Part shown: piece by piece, positions 9,203 to 21,018 of the stretch
How positions within the stretch are numbered: the first letter of the stretch is position 1
Layout of the letters: every line of letters starts with the position of its first letter
The notes under the pieces: generated by a model
Told to the model about the DNA's origin: nothing
What the model saw: only the letters and a program-made list of their open reading frames with translations
Databases searched by the model: none
Program-made: the position numbers and the translations under genes
Assembly: GCF_020616155.1 (NCBI RefSeq)
Contig: NZ_CP085530.1
Location: 2,385,501-2,449,500, forward strand
Reading direction: 5' to 3'
DNA from: Vogesella sp. XCS3
GTDB lineage: Bacteria; Pseudomonadota; Gammaproteobacteria; Burkholderiales; Chromobacteriaceae
Length of the DNA stretch: 64,000 bases

Positions 9203-9227
9203 GCGGCCAACCTTTCTGGCAGTACAT

Positions 9228-9256
9228 AAAAAAAGCACCTGGGCAAAGCAGGTGCT
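9228..9256 (-). terminator. Intrinsic terminator between bioB and bioF
   Basis: On the minus strand AGCACCTG and CAGGTGCT pair over a 7-base loop (arms 9249-9256 and 9234-9241), followed by a run of seven T. It sits after bioB and before the bioF ribosome-binding site, so bioF must depend on read-through or its own promoter. Confidence 0.75.
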
Positions 9257-9284
9257 CGGAACATTCTTTAGGGCAAGGCGCTGC

Positions 9285-10268
9285 TTATAAAGGCTGCAGG
9301 CCCAGCTTGTCCATCAGCGCGCGGTCGGCGTCCACATCCGGGTTACCGGTGGTGAGCAGCTTGTCGCCGTAGAAAATGGAGTTGGCACCGGCCAGGAAGC
9401 ACAGCGCCTGCATGGCTTCCGGCATCTCGCGGCGGCCGGCCGACAGGCGGACATAGCTCTTGGGCATGGTCAGGCGCGCCACAGCGATGGTGCGCACAAA
9501 TTCGGTCCAGTCCAGCGCGTCGGCATCGTCCAGCGGCGTGCCGCTGACCTTGACCAGATTATTGACCGGCACCGACTCCGGCTGCGGTTCCAGGTTGGCC
9601 AGCTGAAGAATCAGCCCGGCGCGCTGCTCGCGGGTTTCGTTCAGGCCCACAATGCCGCCACAGCATACCGACAAGCCGGCACCGCGTACCTTGCCCAGGG
9701 TGTCCAGGCGGTCTTCGTACTCGCGGGTCTGGATGATGTCGGCGTACTTGTCCGGCGCGGTATCCAGGTTGTGGTTATAGAAGTCCAGGCCGGCGTCTTT
9801 CAGCTTTTCCGCCTGACCGTCTTTCAGCAAGCCAAAGGTAGCGCAGGTCTGCAGACCCAGCGCTTTCACCTGCTGCACCATGTCCAGGGTTTTTTCCAGG
9901 TCGGCATCTTTCGGGCCACGCCAGGCGGCGCCCATGCAGAAGCGGCCGGCACCGTTGGCCTTGGCGTTGCGCGCGGCTTCCACCACCTCGTCCACCGTCA
10001 TCATCGGCTGGTTTTCTACCGGGGTATCGTGGTGTACCGACTGCGGGCAATAGCCGCAGTCCTCCGGACAGCCGCCGGTCTTGATGGAAACCAGGGTGGA
10101 CAGCTGCACGCGGCTAGGGTCGAAATGCTGGCGGTGCACCTCGGCGGCACGAAATACCAGCTCCATGAACGGCAGGTCGTACAGCGCCTCGATCTCGGCC
10201 TGCGACCACAGCATGGTTTCCGCGTGCGGCGTAGCAGGGCGGGTAAATTGGATGGTGGCCTGGCTCAT
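9285..10268 (-). CDS. bioB: Biotin synthase BioB
   Basis: Radical-SAM enzyme, 327 aa, inserting sulfur into dethiobiotin. The radical-SAM cluster motif is visible in [14 protein letters not shown] (CxxxCxxC), and downstream blocks [25 protein letters not shown] and [10 protein letters not shown] are typical; the second cluster Cys residues lie in these segments. ATG 10268 gives [11 protein letters not shown]; a TTG three codons upstream is less likely. It is the first gene of the leftward biotin series and is divergent from comF. BioA and BioD are not in the window. Confidence 0.96.
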   Translation of the reverse strand: MSQATIQFTRPATPHAETMLWSQAEIEALYDLPFMELVFRAAEVHRQHFDPSRVQLSTLVSIKTGGCPEDCGYCPQSVHHDTPVENQPMMTVDEVVEAARNAKANGAGRFCMGAAWRGPKDADLEKTLDMVQQVKALGLQTCATFGLLKDGQAEKLKDAGLDFYNHNLDTAPDKYADIIQTREYEDRLDTLGKVRGAGLSVCCGGIVGLNETREQRAGLILQLANLEPQPESVPVNNLVKVSGTPLDDADALDWTEFVRTIAVARLTMPKSYVRLSAGRREMPEAMQALCFLAGANSIFYGDKLLTTGNPDVDADRALMDKLGLQPL

Positions 10269-10309
10269 GGTGGGCAATCGCTCGTCATTAGAGTAAAAAC
10301 ATGAAACGA

Positions 10310-10363
10310 ATCTTGCGGGAGCCGACCGATGCTGTCAAACCTGTGCAGATACATAATTGACAA
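10310..10363 (-). promoter_or_regulatory. Candidate bioB promoter with BirA-like operator
   Basis: On the minus strand TTGACA (10333-10338) lies 17 bases before CAAGAT (10310-10315), a plausible sigma-70 pair for bioB. The -35 box sits in one arm of an imperfect palindrome, TTGTCAATT-N14-GTTTGACAG (10332-10363). The arm start and 14-base spacing resemble BirA operators (TTGTAAACC-type), but the outer bases match poorly. It overlaps the first codons of comF on the other strand. BirA control is an inference. Confidence 0.35.
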
Positions 10364-11057
10364 TTGCCCATTATTTGAACAGCACTGCCAGTTATGCGGC
10401 CAACGTGCCACCCGCCATGGGCTATGCCAGCCCTGCCGCCAGCAGCTGCCATGGCGCCTGGGCCATCGCTGCCCCATTTGCCAGGCCCCCGCCGCCAGTG
10501 CCCAGGCACCGTGCGGCGACTGTCAGGGCAAGCACCCCGCCTTTAGCCACCTGTACAGTGCCTACGATTACGACTACCCGCTGGAAGGCCTGATCACACG
10601 CTGCAAGTACGCCCCTTCACCCGCGCTGCAGGGCGTACTGGCCAGCCTGATGCCGCAAGCGCTGCAGCACGCACAAAGCGGTGACGGCTACCGGCTGCCC
10701 GACCTGATTATCCCCGTGCCGCTGGCCGCGGCGCGGCTGCGCGAGCGGGGCTTTAACCTGCCCGATGCCCTGGCGCGCGCGCTGGCTGATACAATGCGCG
10801 TCCGATTTGACGACCAGCTGTGTTGGCGCAAACGCAACACGGACAGCCAGGCCGCCCTGAACCGCCGCGAAAGGCTGAGAAATGTGCGCGATGCCTTCGG
10901 CGTAAAACGCCGCTGCGACGGGCTCCATATTGCCATTGTGGACGATGTTGCCAGCACCGGCGCCACCCTGCATTCCCTGGCCAAAACCCTGAGAAAATCA
11001 GGGGCAAAACAGGTAGATGCCTGGGTGCTGGCCAGGGCCATTGCTCGTCAAGCTTGA
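10329..11057 (+). CDS. comF: ComF-family phosphoribosyltransferase-like protein
   Basis: ComF/GntX-family protein, 242 aa. The N terminus carries a double zinc ribbon (CQLCGQ, GLCQPC, CPICQ, CGDC, about residues 19-70) and the C-terminal half is a phosphoribosyltransferase-like domain with the PRPP loop [18 protein letters not shown] and the block [19 protein letters not shown]. The family is needed for natural transformation in several bacteria, though its biochemistry is uncertain. GGGAG lies 7 bases before the ATG. It is divergent from bioB, a common arrangement. Its link to DNA uptake is relevant because of the uptake-sequence-like repeat seen here. Confidence 0.88.
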   Translation: MLSNLCRYIIDNCPLFEQHCQLCGQRATRHGLCQPCRQQLPWRLGHRCPICQAPAASAQAPCGDCQGKHPAFSHLYSAYDYDYPLEGLITRCKYAPSPALQGVLASLMPQALQHAQSGDGYRLPDLIIPVPLAAARLRERGFNLPDALARALADTMRVRFDDQLCWRKRNTDSQAALNRRERLRNVRDAFGVKRRCDGLHIAIVDDVASTGATLHSLAKTLRKSGAKQVDAWVLARAIARQA

Positions 11058-11095
11058 CCAACCTGTTGATTCATTGGAATATTCGACCCGCAACG

Positions 11096-11560
11096 ATGTT
11101 TACCGTTGTTCTCTACCAGCCGGAAATACCGCCTAATACAGGCAATATTATTCGACTCTGTGCCAACACCGGCTGTGAATTGCACTTGGTCAAACCGCTG
11201 GGTTTTCCGCTTGAGGACGCCAAACTGAAGCGTGCCGGGCTCGATTATCACGAGTACGCACGCATGGTGGTTCACGAGAACTGGGAAGCCTGTCTGGCCC
11301 ACCTGGCTGGCCGCAGAATCTTTGCAGCCACCACCAAAGGTGCCACGCGGCACGACCACATCGCCTTCCAACCCGGCGATGTATTGCTTTTCGGCCCCGA
11401 ATCCCGCGGCTTGCCAGCAGATATTGTGGCAACCCTGCCGACGGAACAGCGGGTTAGGCTGCCCATGCAGCCCGAATCGCGCAGCTTGAATCTCTCCAAC
11501 GCCGTCGCCGTGCTCGTATTCGAAGCCTGGCGTCAGCATGGTTTTGCCGGAGGGATTTAG
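11096..11560 (+). CDS. trmL: tRNA (cytidine(34)-2'-O)-methyltransferase TrmL
   Basis: Small SPOUT methyltransferase, 154 aa, methylating the 2'-O of the wobble base in tRNA-Leu isoacceptors. The N terminus [20 protein letters not shown], the block [20 protein letters not shown] and the knot motifs [11 protein letters not shown] and [18 protein letters not shown] are diagnostic. The frame is open far upstream through comF, but homology and the usual length (about 155 aa) fix the start at ATG 11096. It follows comF by 38 bases. Confidence 0.94.
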   Translation: MFTVVLYQPEIPPNTGNIIRLCANTGCELHLVKPLGFPLEDAKLKRAGLDYHEYARMVVHENWEACLAHLAGRRIFAATTKGATRHDHIAFQPGDVLLFGPESRGLPADIVATLPTEQRVRLPMQPESRSLNLSNAVAVLVFEAWRQHGFAGGI

Positions 11561-11596
11561 CAATTCACGGTTGGCACAACAGCATAAGGAGAGGTC

Positions 11597-12457
11597 ATGA
11601 AACCTTTTTACCGATGGCTGTGGCTCGTGTGTGCCAGCATTTTTCTGGTAGCTTGTACCACTGTCAGGCCGGCAACTGCGACGCAGTCTGCCAAGGCCAA
11701 TGTGAAGAAACCGGGCAGTAATACTGGGGCTTTTTTCCAGAACGACGGCCCGGCAGACCGGATTCCGGTCAATCTGGACCTGGTGCCAGATGCCATCCCG
11801 CAATCGGAACCACTGATTGCTTCGGCCAACAAACCGTACTCGGCGCTGGGCATGAGTTTCCGCCCGGACCCCTCCGAGAAGCCTTATCGCCAGACTGGCA
11901 AGGCCTCGTGGTACGGCAAGCAGTTTCACGGTCGCAAGACCAGCTCTGGCGAGCGCTACGACATGTTCGCCATGACGGCGGCGCACCCGACGCTACCCAT
12001 CCCGAGCTATGCCCGGGTAACCAATGTGAAAAATGGCGAATCTGTCATTGTGCGCATTAACGACCGCGGCCCGTTTCATAAAAGCCGCCTGATGGACCTG
12101 AGCTACGCCGCAGCCCACAAGCTGAATATCGTACGCAGCGGTTCTGGCAGCGTAGTCGTAGAGCGCGTGTTTCCGGTGGAAGGCAGTGACCGCATTGCCA
12201 CCAAGCCGGCCGCACTGCAAAAGCCGGATAACAACGGCGAGCCCTACTTTCTGCAACTGGGCGCTTACGACCGCCTGGCCACCGCAGAAGCACAGCTCAA
12301 GCAGCTGATGCGCGAGGAAGCCAGCAGTTATAACGACAAGCTGGCCATTGTGAACCAGCAGGGTCTGTACCGTGTCCGCATCGGCCCCTTCCACGAAGAC
12401 GACGATGCCATCCAGGCCGCACTGGCACTGGATGTGCCACCGGTGATCACCCGCTAG
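11597..12457 (+). CDS. rlpA: RlpA-family septal ring lipoprotein with SPOR domain
   Basis: Outer-membrane lipoprotein, 286 aa. Signal peptide with lipobox LVAC; a variable linker to about residue 95; the double-psi beta-barrel domain from GKASWYGKQFHGRKTSSGE to VVERV with the catalytic-type segment INDRGPFHKSRLMDLS; and a C-terminal SPOR domain (YFLQLGAYDRLATAEAQL to VPPVITR), which binds denuded septal glycan. In Pseudomonas RlpA is a lytic transglycosylase of naked glycan strands. AAGGAGAGG lies just before the ATG. An intrinsic terminator follows. Confidence 0.92.
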   Translation: MKPFYRWLWLVCASIFLVACTTVRPATATQSAKANVKKPGSNTGAFFQNDGPADRIPVNLDLVPDAIPQSEPLIASANKPYSALGMSFRPDPSEKPYRQTGKASWYGKQFHGRKTSSGERYDMFAMTAAHPTLPIPSYARVTNVKNGESVIVRINDRGPFHKSRLMDLSYAAAHKLNIVRSGSGSVVVERVFPVEGSDRIATKPAALQKPDNNGEPYFLQLGAYDRLATAEAQLKQLMREEASSYNDKLAIVNQQGLYRVRIGPFHEDDDAIQAALALDVPPVITR

Positions 12458-12478
12458 CCTGCGCGCAGGCCAAAACAA

Positions 12479-12505
12479 AACGCGAGGCATCTGCCTCGCG
12501 TTTTT
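12479..12505 (+). terminator. Intrinsic terminator after rlpA
   Basis: Perfect 11-bp arms AACGCGAGGCA and TGCCTCGCGTT around a TC loop, followed by further T residues. Confidence 0.92.
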
Positions 12506-12510
12506 CATTT

Positions 12511-12551
12511 CTACCCAGGCTTATCTACCCAGGCTTATCTACCCAGGCTTA
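12511..12551. repeat. Three tandem 14-bp repeats CTACCCAGGCTTAT
   Basis: Three head-to-tail copies (12511-12524, 12525-12538 and a 13-base last copy 12539-12551). The last copy overlaps the stop codon of the minus-strand membrane-protein gene. This looks like a small slippage expansion. Confidence 0.9.
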
Positions 12552-12752
12552 GTCTTGCTTGGGCGGCAGCTTGCAGGTGTTGATGCCAAAAATGGCATAC
12601 GGCGGGCACCAGCCCATCAGGCCGGTAGCCAGCGGCACCAGGCCCAGCAGTGCCCACGGCGTTTGCGGGCCGACAAAGGCCAGAGCGGTAATAGCCAGCC
12701 CGGCGACGATGCGGATGACACGTTCGGTACTGCCGATATTGCGTTGGAACAT
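12549..12752 (-). CDS. YgaP-like DUF2892 membrane protein
   Basis: 67-aa inner-membrane protein. MFQRNIGSTERVIRIVAGL leads into one hydrophobic segment (LAITALAFVGP) and a second (LLGLVPLATGLMGWCP), then CPPYAIFGINTCK, the usual signature of DUF2892, a domain often fused or adjacent to rhodanese in sulfide metabolism. AAAGGTG lies 7 bases before the ATG. The frame is open further upstream, but homology begins here. No rhodanese is adjacent. Function unknown. Confidence 0.85.
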   Translation of the reverse strand: MFQRNIGSTERVIRIVAGLAITALAFVGPQTPWALLGLVPLATGLMGWCPPYAIFGINTCKLPPKQD

Positions 12753-12782
12753 GATGGTCACCTTTTGATGAGATACACACAT

Positions 12783-12804
12783 CAATATATACATTAATAT
12801 ATTG
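12783..12804. promoter_or_regulatory. AT-rich palindrome upstream of the DUF2892 gene
   Basis: CAATATAT and ATATATTG are perfect 8-bp arms over a 6-base spacer, 31 bases upstream of the start codon in an otherwise G+C-rich window. ArsR-family repressors of YgaP-type genes use AT-rich palindromes, so it is a candidate operator. No regulator gene is adjacent. Confidence 0.45.
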
Positions 12805-12910
12805 TAAAACAATATCAAGCAGCCTTTGATGCCGTAAAACCATGGTGCTGTACCCTGCTTGCCACATGGATACCGCAGCGCATCCTGCACGCTGCACACC
12901 ACGCAAAACA

Positions 12911-12945
12911 AAACACCCCTGTGCGCCGGGCGCAAAGGGGTGTTT
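12911..12945 (-). terminator. Intrinsic terminator after prfA
   Basis: Arms AAACACCCC (12911-12919) and GGGGTGTTT (12937-12945) enclose an inner TGCGC/GCGCA stem. The minus strand is T-rich after the hairpin, and the plus strand also has a T run, so it may act in both directions. Confidence 0.8.
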
Positions 12946-12976
12946 TTTATTGCTGCAGCCTGTTGGCCGCAGGGTC

Positions 12977-14053
12977 TTACTCTGCCAGCTGGGCCAGCAG
13001 CTCGGCCTGTTGCTCGGCCACCAGCGCGTCGGTCAGCTCGTACAGGTCGCCGTCCATGGCGTAATCCAGCTTGTACAGCGTCAGGTTGATGCGGTGGTCG
13101 GTAATGCGGCCTTGCGGGTAGTTGTAGGTGCGGATGCGCTCGGAACGGTCACCGGAGCCGATCAGGCTCTTGCGCTCGGCCGCTTCTTTCTGGTTTTTCT
13201 CGCGCAGCTGGATATCGTAGATACGCGCGGCCAACACCTGCATGGCGCTGGCTTTGTTGGCGTGCTGCGAGCGGCCGTCCTGGCACTCGGCCACAATGCC
13301 GGTGGGCAAGTGGGTGATGCGCACGGCGGAGTCGGTTTTGTTGATGTGCTGGCCACCGGCACCGCTGGCGCGGTAGGTATCGATACGCAGGTCGGCCGGG
13401 TTCAGCACCACCTCGGCAATTTCGTCGGCTTCCGGCATCACCGCCACGGTGCAGGCACTGGTGTGGATGCGGCCCTGGGTTTCGGTAGCGGGCACGCGCT
13501 GCACGCGGTGGCCGCCGGACTCGAACTTCAGGCGCGAGTACGCGCCCTGGCCGATCAGGCGCACGATCACCTCTTTGTAGCCGCCCAGGTCAGACTCGCT
13601 GGCGGACACAATCTCGGCCTGCCAGCGGTTACGCTCGGCAAAGCGGGTGTACATGCGCAGCAGGTCGCCGGCAAACAGCGCCGCCTCATCGCCGCCGGTA
13701 CCGGCGCGAATCTCCAGGAAAATGTTCTTGTCGTCGTTCGGGTCTTTGGGCAGCAGCAGCTTTTGCAGCTCCATGTCCAGCGCGGCCAGCTTGTCTTTGG
13801 CGGCGGCGATTTCTTCCTGGGCGAACTCTTTCATGTCCGGGTCGTCCAGCAGCTCGCTGGCGGTGGCCACGTCGGCCTCGCACTGGCGGTAGGCGTTGAA
13901 CGCTTCTACCACCGGGGTCAGCTCGGCGTGCTCGCGCGTCAGCTTGCGGAAGGCGTCCATATTGGAGGTGGCGTTTTCTGCTGCCAGCAGGTGGGTAACC
14001 TCTTCCAGCCGTTCTACCAGCTGGGCGAGTTTGGCCGCGATCGACGGTTTCAT
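12977..14053 (-). CDS. prfA: Peptide chain release factor 1
   Basis: RF1, 358 aa, releasing peptides at UAA and UAG. The GGQ motif is in [18 protein letters not shown], and the stop-codon recognition segment reads [18 protein letters not shown], with the PAT tripeptide of RF1 rather than the SPF of RF2. The ATG shares one base with the hemA stop (TAATG). The hemA-prfA order is common in proteobacteria, but the usual third gene, prmC, is not next; a 67-aa membrane protein follows instead. Confidence 0.97.
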   Translation of the reverse strand: MKPSIAAKLAQLVERLEEVTHLLAAENATSNMDAFRKLTREHAELTPVVEAFNAYRQCEADVATASELLDDPDMKEFAQEEIAAAKDKLAALDMELQKLLLPKDPNDDKNIFLEIRAGTGGDEAALFAGDLLRMYTRFAERNRWQAEIVSASESDLGGYKEVIVRLIGQGAYSRLKFESGGHRVQRVPATETQGRIHTSACTVAVMPEADEIAEVVLNPADLRIDTYRASGAGGQHINKTDSAVRITHLPTGIVAECQDGRSQHANKASAMQVLAARIYDIQLREKNQKEAAERKSLIGSGDRSERIRTYNYPQGRITDHRINLTLYKLDYAMDGDLYELTDALVAEQQAELLAQLAE

Positions 14054-15306
14054 TACTGCTCCGGGTGTAAGCGATACAAACGCGCGATCAGCTCGACCTG
14101 CGCGTCGTGCGCCGTGCCGCTGCCGCTAGACAGCGCCTGCGTCGGCGGGTGCATCAGTTTGTTGGTGAGCTGGACGGACAGCGCCTCCAGCACTTTTTCG
14201 GCGTCGTCGCCACGGGCCAGCTGCTTCATGGCCGCCTCCAGCGCGTGGCGGCGGATGCGCTCGCTTTCGTCGCGCAGGGCGCGGATCAGCGGCACCGACT
14301 CGCGGCGTTTGAGCCAGTCGGTAAACTCGGCCACGCGGTGGCCGATAATCAGCTCGGCCTCTTCTGCCGCCTGGTTACGCGCCTGGTGGCCTACCTCTAC
14401 AATGCCGGCGATGTCGTCTACCGTGTACAGGTACACATCGTCCATGCGGCCAACCTCGGCCTCGATATCGCGCGGCACAGCCAGGTCCAGCATGAACATG
14501 GGGCGGTGGCGGCGCGCCTTGATGGCACGCTCTACCATGCCCTTGCCGATAATCGGCAGCTGGCTGGCGGTGGAGCTCACCACCACATCGTAGCGCTGCA
14601 GCTGGTCTGGCAGCTCGGACAGGGTAATGGCATTGCCGCCAAACTGCTCGGCCAGACGTTGGCCGCGCTCCAGCGTACGGTTGGCCACGGTAATCTGTGC
14701 CGGCTGTCGCGCGGCAAAGTGGGTGGCCACCAGCTCGATCATCTCGCCGGCACCGATGAACAGCACGTTCAGCCCGCCCACGCTGGCAAAAATCTGCTCC
14801 GCCAGCTTCACCCCGGCAGCGGCCATGGACACCGAGCTGGCGCCTACCGCCGTCTGGCTGCGTACATCTTTCGCCACCGAGAAGGTTTTCTGGAACAGGC
14901 CGTTGAGCAGGCTGCCGAGCGTGCCGGCGCGCTCGGCGGTACGCACCGCGTCCTTGATCTGGCCCAGGATCTGCGTTTCGCCCAGCACCATGGAGTCCAG
15001 CCCCGAGGCCACGCGGAAAGCATGGCGCGCGGTTTCCGGCGCGTCCAGCAGGTACAGGTAGGGGCGCACCTCGTCCAGCGTCAGCCCGTGGTAGCCGGCC
15101 AGCCAGCGCAGGGCGTCTTCCGGGTGCTGCGTGGCACAGTACAGTTCGGTGCGGTTACAGGTGGACACAATGGTGGCTTCCCGCGCGGCGTGCGAATCCA
15201 CCAGCTGCGCCAGCGCGTCCGGCAGGGTTTCTGCAGGAAAGGCCAGCCGCTCGCGTATCGACAAGGGCGCGGTATGGTGGTTGAGTCCGATGGCTACCAG
15301 CTGCAT
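14053..15306 (-). CDS. hemA: Glutamyl-tRNA reductase
   Basis: First enzyme of the C5 tetrapyrrole pathway, 417 aa, reducing glutamyl-tRNA to glutamate-1-semialdehyde with NADPH. The N-terminal catalytic domain has [17 protein letters not shown] and the active-site Cys in [10 protein letters not shown]; the central blocks [20 protein letters not shown] and [13 protein letters not shown] mark the reductase and NADPH-binding parts; the C terminus is the dimerisation domain. Coupled to prfA by a one-base overlap. Confidence 0.97.
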   Translation of the reverse strand: MQLVAIGLNHHTAPLSIRERLAFPAETLPDALAQLVDSHAAREATIVSTCNRTELYCATQHPEDALRWLAGYHGLTLDEVRPYLYLLDAPETARHAFRVASGLDSMVLGETQILGQIKDAVRTAERAGTLGSLLNGLFQKTFSVAKDVRSQTAVGASSVSMAAAGVKLAEQIFASVGGLNVLFIGAGEMIELVATHFAARQPAQITVANRTLERGQRLAEQFGGNAITLSELPDQLQRYDVVVSSTASQLPIIGKGMVERAIKARRHRPMFMLDLAVPRDIEAEVGRMDDVYLYTVDDIAGIVEVGHQARNQAAEEAELIIGHRVAEFTDWLKRRESVPLIRALRDESERIRRHALEAAMKQLARGDDAEKVLEALSVQLTNKLMHPPTQALSSGSGTAHDAQVELIARLYRLHPEQ

Positions 15307-15376
15307 GGTGGCGAAGGAAAATCCGCTTTGGGAAACGGGCTATTCTAGCCGAAAACCCGGCGCGGGGCAGCGCGGC

Positions 15377-15404
15377 TGGCCACGATCAGCGTTGATCGTG
15401 GCCA
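15377..15404. terminator. 12-bp hairpin between hemA promoter region and fghA end
   Basis: TGGCCACGATCA and TGATCGTGGCCA form perfect 12-bp arms over a GCGT loop in the 115-base gap downstream of fghA. There is no good T run after it on the minus strand, so it may be a non-canonical terminator for fghA or a regulator site upstream of hemA. Confidence 0.5.
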
Positions 15405-15421
15405 AAACATGGCAGGAAAAC

Positions 15422-16267
15422 TCAGGCACGCGCCAGATGGGCTGCATGAAAGCGCAGCTGTGCCTCGATAAAGCTGGCCACAAAGTAGTAGCTGTGGTCG
15501 TAGCCCTCGTGGCGGTGCAGCTGCAGCGGGTAGCCGCTGTGGGCCGCGGCCGCTTCCAGCGCCTGCGGCTGCAGCTGGCTATCGATAAAGCCATCGTCCA
15601 GCCCCACGTCTACCCGGCACGGCAGCGCCGTGTCAGGGTTGGCCGCAGCCATCAGCACGCTGGCGTCCCACGCCTGCCAGGCGGCGGTATCGTCGCCCAG
15701 GTAGGCGGCAAACGCCTTCTGCCCCCACGGTACGTTCACCGGGTTGGCAATGGGGCTGAATGCCGATACCGATACGTAATCCTGCGGCCGTTTCAGCGCG
15801 CACAGCAGCGCGCCGTGGCCGCCCATGCTGTGGCCGGCAATTGCCGCGGGGCCAAAATCAAAGTGGGCCGCCAGCAAGGCCGGCAGCTCCTGGCTGACGT
15901 AGTCGTACATGCGGTAGTGCGCCGCCCAGGGTGCCTGGGTGGCGTTCAGGTAAAAGCCCGCGCCCTGCCCCAGGTCGTAGGCCGGGTCGTCGGCCACCGC
16001 CGTGCCGCGCGGGCTGGTATCCGGCGCTACGATGGCCATGCCCAGCTCGGCGGCCACGCGCTGGGCGCCGGCTTTCTGCATGAAGTTTTCGTCGCTGCAG
16101 GTCAGGCCGGACAGCCAGTACAGCAGCGGCACGCGCGCGCCGGCCAGGGCCGCCGGCGGCAGGTAGACGGCAAAGCGCATGCTGCAGCCGAGCACGGCCG
16201 AGGCGTGGGTGTACTGGCGGTGCTCGCCGCCAAAGCTGCGGTTGCAGCTGATCTGTTCCAGCGTCAT
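15422..16267 (-). CDS. fghA: S-formylglutathione hydrolase
   Basis: Esterase D-family serine hydrolase, 281 aa, hydrolysing S-formylglutathione to formate and glutathione, the second step of formaldehyde detoxification. The nucleophile elbow is IAGHSMGGHGAL; WLSGLTCSDENFMQKAGAQ and SPIANPVNVPWGQKAF are conserved blocks; the acid and His lie near VDVGLDDGFID and HEGYDHSYYF. It follows frmA on the same strand, separated by 49 bases that contain an inverted pair of the window's repeat. Confidence 0.95.
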   Translation of the reverse strand: MTLEQISCNRSFGGEHRQYTHASAVLGCSMRFAVYLPPAALAGARVPLLYWLSGLTCSDENFMQKAGAQRVAAELGMAIVAPDTSPRGTAVADDPAYDLGQGAGFYLNATQAPWAAHYRMYDYVSQELPALLAAHFDFGPAAIAGHSMGGHGALLCALKRPQDYVSVSAFSPIANPVNVPWGQKAFAAYLGDDTAAWQAWDASVLMAAANPDTALPCRVDVGLDDGFIDSQLQPQALEAAAAHSGYPLQLHRHEGYDHSYYFVASFIEAQLRFHAAHLARA

Positions 16268-16281
16268 GGTGGGTTCCTGGC

Positions 16282-16306
16282 TGCGGCCAACCCCGGGTTG
16301 GCCGCA
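16282..16306. repeat. Inverted pair of GTTGGCCGCA between frmA and fghA
   Basis: Two repeat copies face each other with perfect 12-bp arms, TGCGGCCAACCC and its complement, around one base. The structure could form a hairpin attenuating read-through from frmA to fghA. Confidence 0.9.
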
Positions 16307-16316
16307 AGGCGGTGGT

Positions 16317-17456
<1,140 letters not shown>

Positions 17457-17543
17457 TCAGTAAAAAGGTTGGCCGCATTGTATTGGGCTTTGATTGCGGG
17501 ATAATCCACGCTATCGGCAAATGATTTTTTACAGGGTGCAATA

Positions 17544-18434
17544 ATGCTGGCATGGGAAGGAATGTGCGAATTTGCCGCCGTGGCGGAACACGGCAGCTTT
17601 ACCCGCGCCGCGCAGGCGCTGGGGCTGTCGGTATCGCAGGTGAGCCGCCAGCTGGCGCGGCTGGAGGCGCGGCTGGGCACCCAGCTGCTGTACCGCAGTA
17701 CCCGCCACGTCACGCTCACCGACACCGGCCAGCTCTACCTGCAGCACTGCCGCCAGTTGCTGGACTCGCTGGGCGAGGCCGAGCGCGCGGTGTCGCAGCA
17801 CCTGTCGACGCCGCAAGGCAGCCTGAAAGTCACCGCGCCGCTGGCCTACGGCGAAAGCCATATCGCGCCGCTACTGCTGCAGTTCGGCCAGCGCTACCCG
17901 GCGCTGGACATCAAGCTGCAGCTGAGTAACGAGGTGCTGGACCTGGTGCACGACGGCTACGACCTGGCCATCCGCATCGGCCAGCTGCCCGACTCCAGCC
18001 TGATCGCGCGCCGGCTGGCCGGCCGCCATCTGCACATCTGCGCCGCGCCAGCCTACCTGGCCGCGCACGGTACGCCACAAACGTTGGCCGCGCTGGAGCA
18101 GCACAACTGCCTGCTGGGCAGCCACGAGCACTGGTTTATCGGCGAACACGGCAAGCGCCGCCCGCTGCGGGTACACGGCCGCCTGCGCTGCAACAGCGGC
18201 CACGCGCTCACGCAGGCGGCGCTGGCCGGCCACGGCATCGTGCAGCTGCCCGATTACTACGTGGCCGCGCACATGGCCAGTGGCGCGCTGCAAGCCTTGC
18301 TCACCGCCTGGCAGCCACCGGAAGAAGGCATCTGGGCGCTGTACCCGCACAACCGCCAGCTGTCGCCCAAGATCCGCATGCTGGTGGATTTCCTGGCCGA
18401 CAGGCTGGGCCAGCCGGCGGCCACCGGCGTATGA
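17544..18434 (+). CDS. LysR-family transcriptional regulator
   Basis: 296-aa LysR-type regulator. The N-terminal helix-turn-helix covers about residues 1-60 ([39 protein letters not shown]) and the rest is a periplasmic-binding-protein-like effector domain typical of the DHA-inducible CrgA subgroup ([21 protein letters not shown]). It is divergent from frmA-fghA with a 99-base shared intergenic region, so it may regulate them; this is inferred from position. The effector is unknown. Confidence 0.88.
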   Translation: MLAWEGMCEFAAVAEHGSFTRAAQALGLSVSQVSRQLARLEARLGTQLLYRSTRHVTLTDTGQLYLQHCRQLLDSLGEAERAVSQHLSTPQGSLKVTAPLAYGESHIAPLLLQFGQRYPALDIKLQLSNEVLDLVHDGYDLAIRIGQLPDSSLIARRLAGRHLHICAAPAYLAAHGTPQTLAALEQHNCLLGSHEHWFIGEHGKRRPLRVHGRLRCNSGHALTQAALAGHGIVQLPDYYVAAHMASGALQALLTAWQPPEEGIWALYPHNRQLSPKIRMLVDFLADRLGQPAATGV

Positions 18435-18489
18435 TGGCGGCCAACCCCGTGCGGCGCCTGTGCCGCCCTACTGTCTGTGGAGCCCGACC

Positions 18490-19131
18490 ATGTCGCTGAA
18501 CCTCGCCGATATCCGCCTCGAATACAGCAAGAAAGAACTGTCGCCCGACGATTGCCTGCCGGACGCAGTAGCCCAGTTTGAAGTGTGGCTGAACGAAGCC
18601 ATCGCCTCGCAGGTGCACGAGCCTACCGCCATGCACATCGCCACCGTAGACGACAGCGGCCGCCCGTCGGCGCGCATCGTGCTGCTCAAGGGCGTGGAAA
18701 ACGGCCAACTGGTGTTCTACACCAACTACCTCAGCCGCAAGGGTCGCCAGCTGGCGGCCAACCCGTATATTGCGGTGACCTTTTTCTGGCCGGAGCTGGA
18801 GCGCCAGGTGCGCATCGAAGGCCGTGTGACACAAGTGGCGCCCGAGGTATCGGACGCCTACTTCGCCAGCCGCCCCTACACCAGCCGCATCGGTGCCTGG
18901 GCCAGCGAGCAGAGTACCGAGATCGACAGCAAGACCGTGCTGGTGACCCGTGCCGCCAGCTTTGGCCTGAAGCACCCGCTGTCGGTACCGCGCCCGCCGC
19001 ACTGGGGCGGTTACGCCATCGTGCCGGACCGCATCGAGTTCTGGCAGGGCCGCCCCAGCCGCCTGCACGACCGCGTGCTGTACACGCTGGCCAGCGACGC
19101 CAGCTGGGCACGCAGCCGCCTGGCACCCTGA
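18490..19131 (+). CDS. pdxH: Pyridoxine/pyridoxamine 5'-phosphate oxidase
   Basis: FMN-dependent oxidase, 213 aa, producing pyridoxal 5'-phosphate. [33 protein letters not shown] and the C-terminal [20 protein letters not shown] are FMN- and substrate-binding blocks, and the end SRLAP is the family terminus. GGAG lies 7 bases before ATG 18490, and the length matches the family. It follows the LysR gene by 55 bases and ends at a strong terminator. Confidence 0.96.
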   Translation: MSLNLADIRLEYSKKELSPDDCLPDAVAQFEVWLNEAIASQVHEPTAMHIATVDDSGRPSARIVLLKGVENGQLVFYTNYLSRKGRQLAANPYIAVTFFWPELERQVRIEGRVTQVAPEVSDAYFASRPYTSRIGAWASEQSTEIDSKTVLVTRAASFGLKHPLSVPRPPHWGGYAIVPDRIEFWQGRPSRLHDRVLYTLASDASWARSRLAP

Positions 19132-19149
19132 GCTGCTATCGGCCCGCCA

Positions 19150-19184
19150 CCACAAGCCGCCCATGGGCGGCTTGTGGCATTTTT
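19150..19184 (+). terminator. Intrinsic terminator after pdxH
   Basis: 13-bp arms CCACAAGCCGCCC and GGGCGGCTTGTGG around AT, followed by GCATTTTT. Confidence 0.92.
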
Positions 19185-20949
<1,765 letters not shown>

Positions 20950-20961
20950 ACCGCCACACAG

Positions 20962-20996
20962 GCCGGTACCGCCCAGCGCGGTGCCGGCTTTTTTTG
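20962..20996 (+). terminator. Intrinsic terminator after the M4 protease gene
   Basis: GCCGGTACCGC and GCGGTGCCGGC form a nearly perfect stem, followed by seven T. Confidence 0.9.
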
Positions 20997-21018
20997 CGCC
21001 CATGCCAAGGGACACACC

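Noticed and set aside
12842..14593. A 583-codon plus-strand frame opposite prfA and hemA
   Set aside because: The sense strand holds two textbook genes; the antisense product is a Gly/Val/His-rich shadow.
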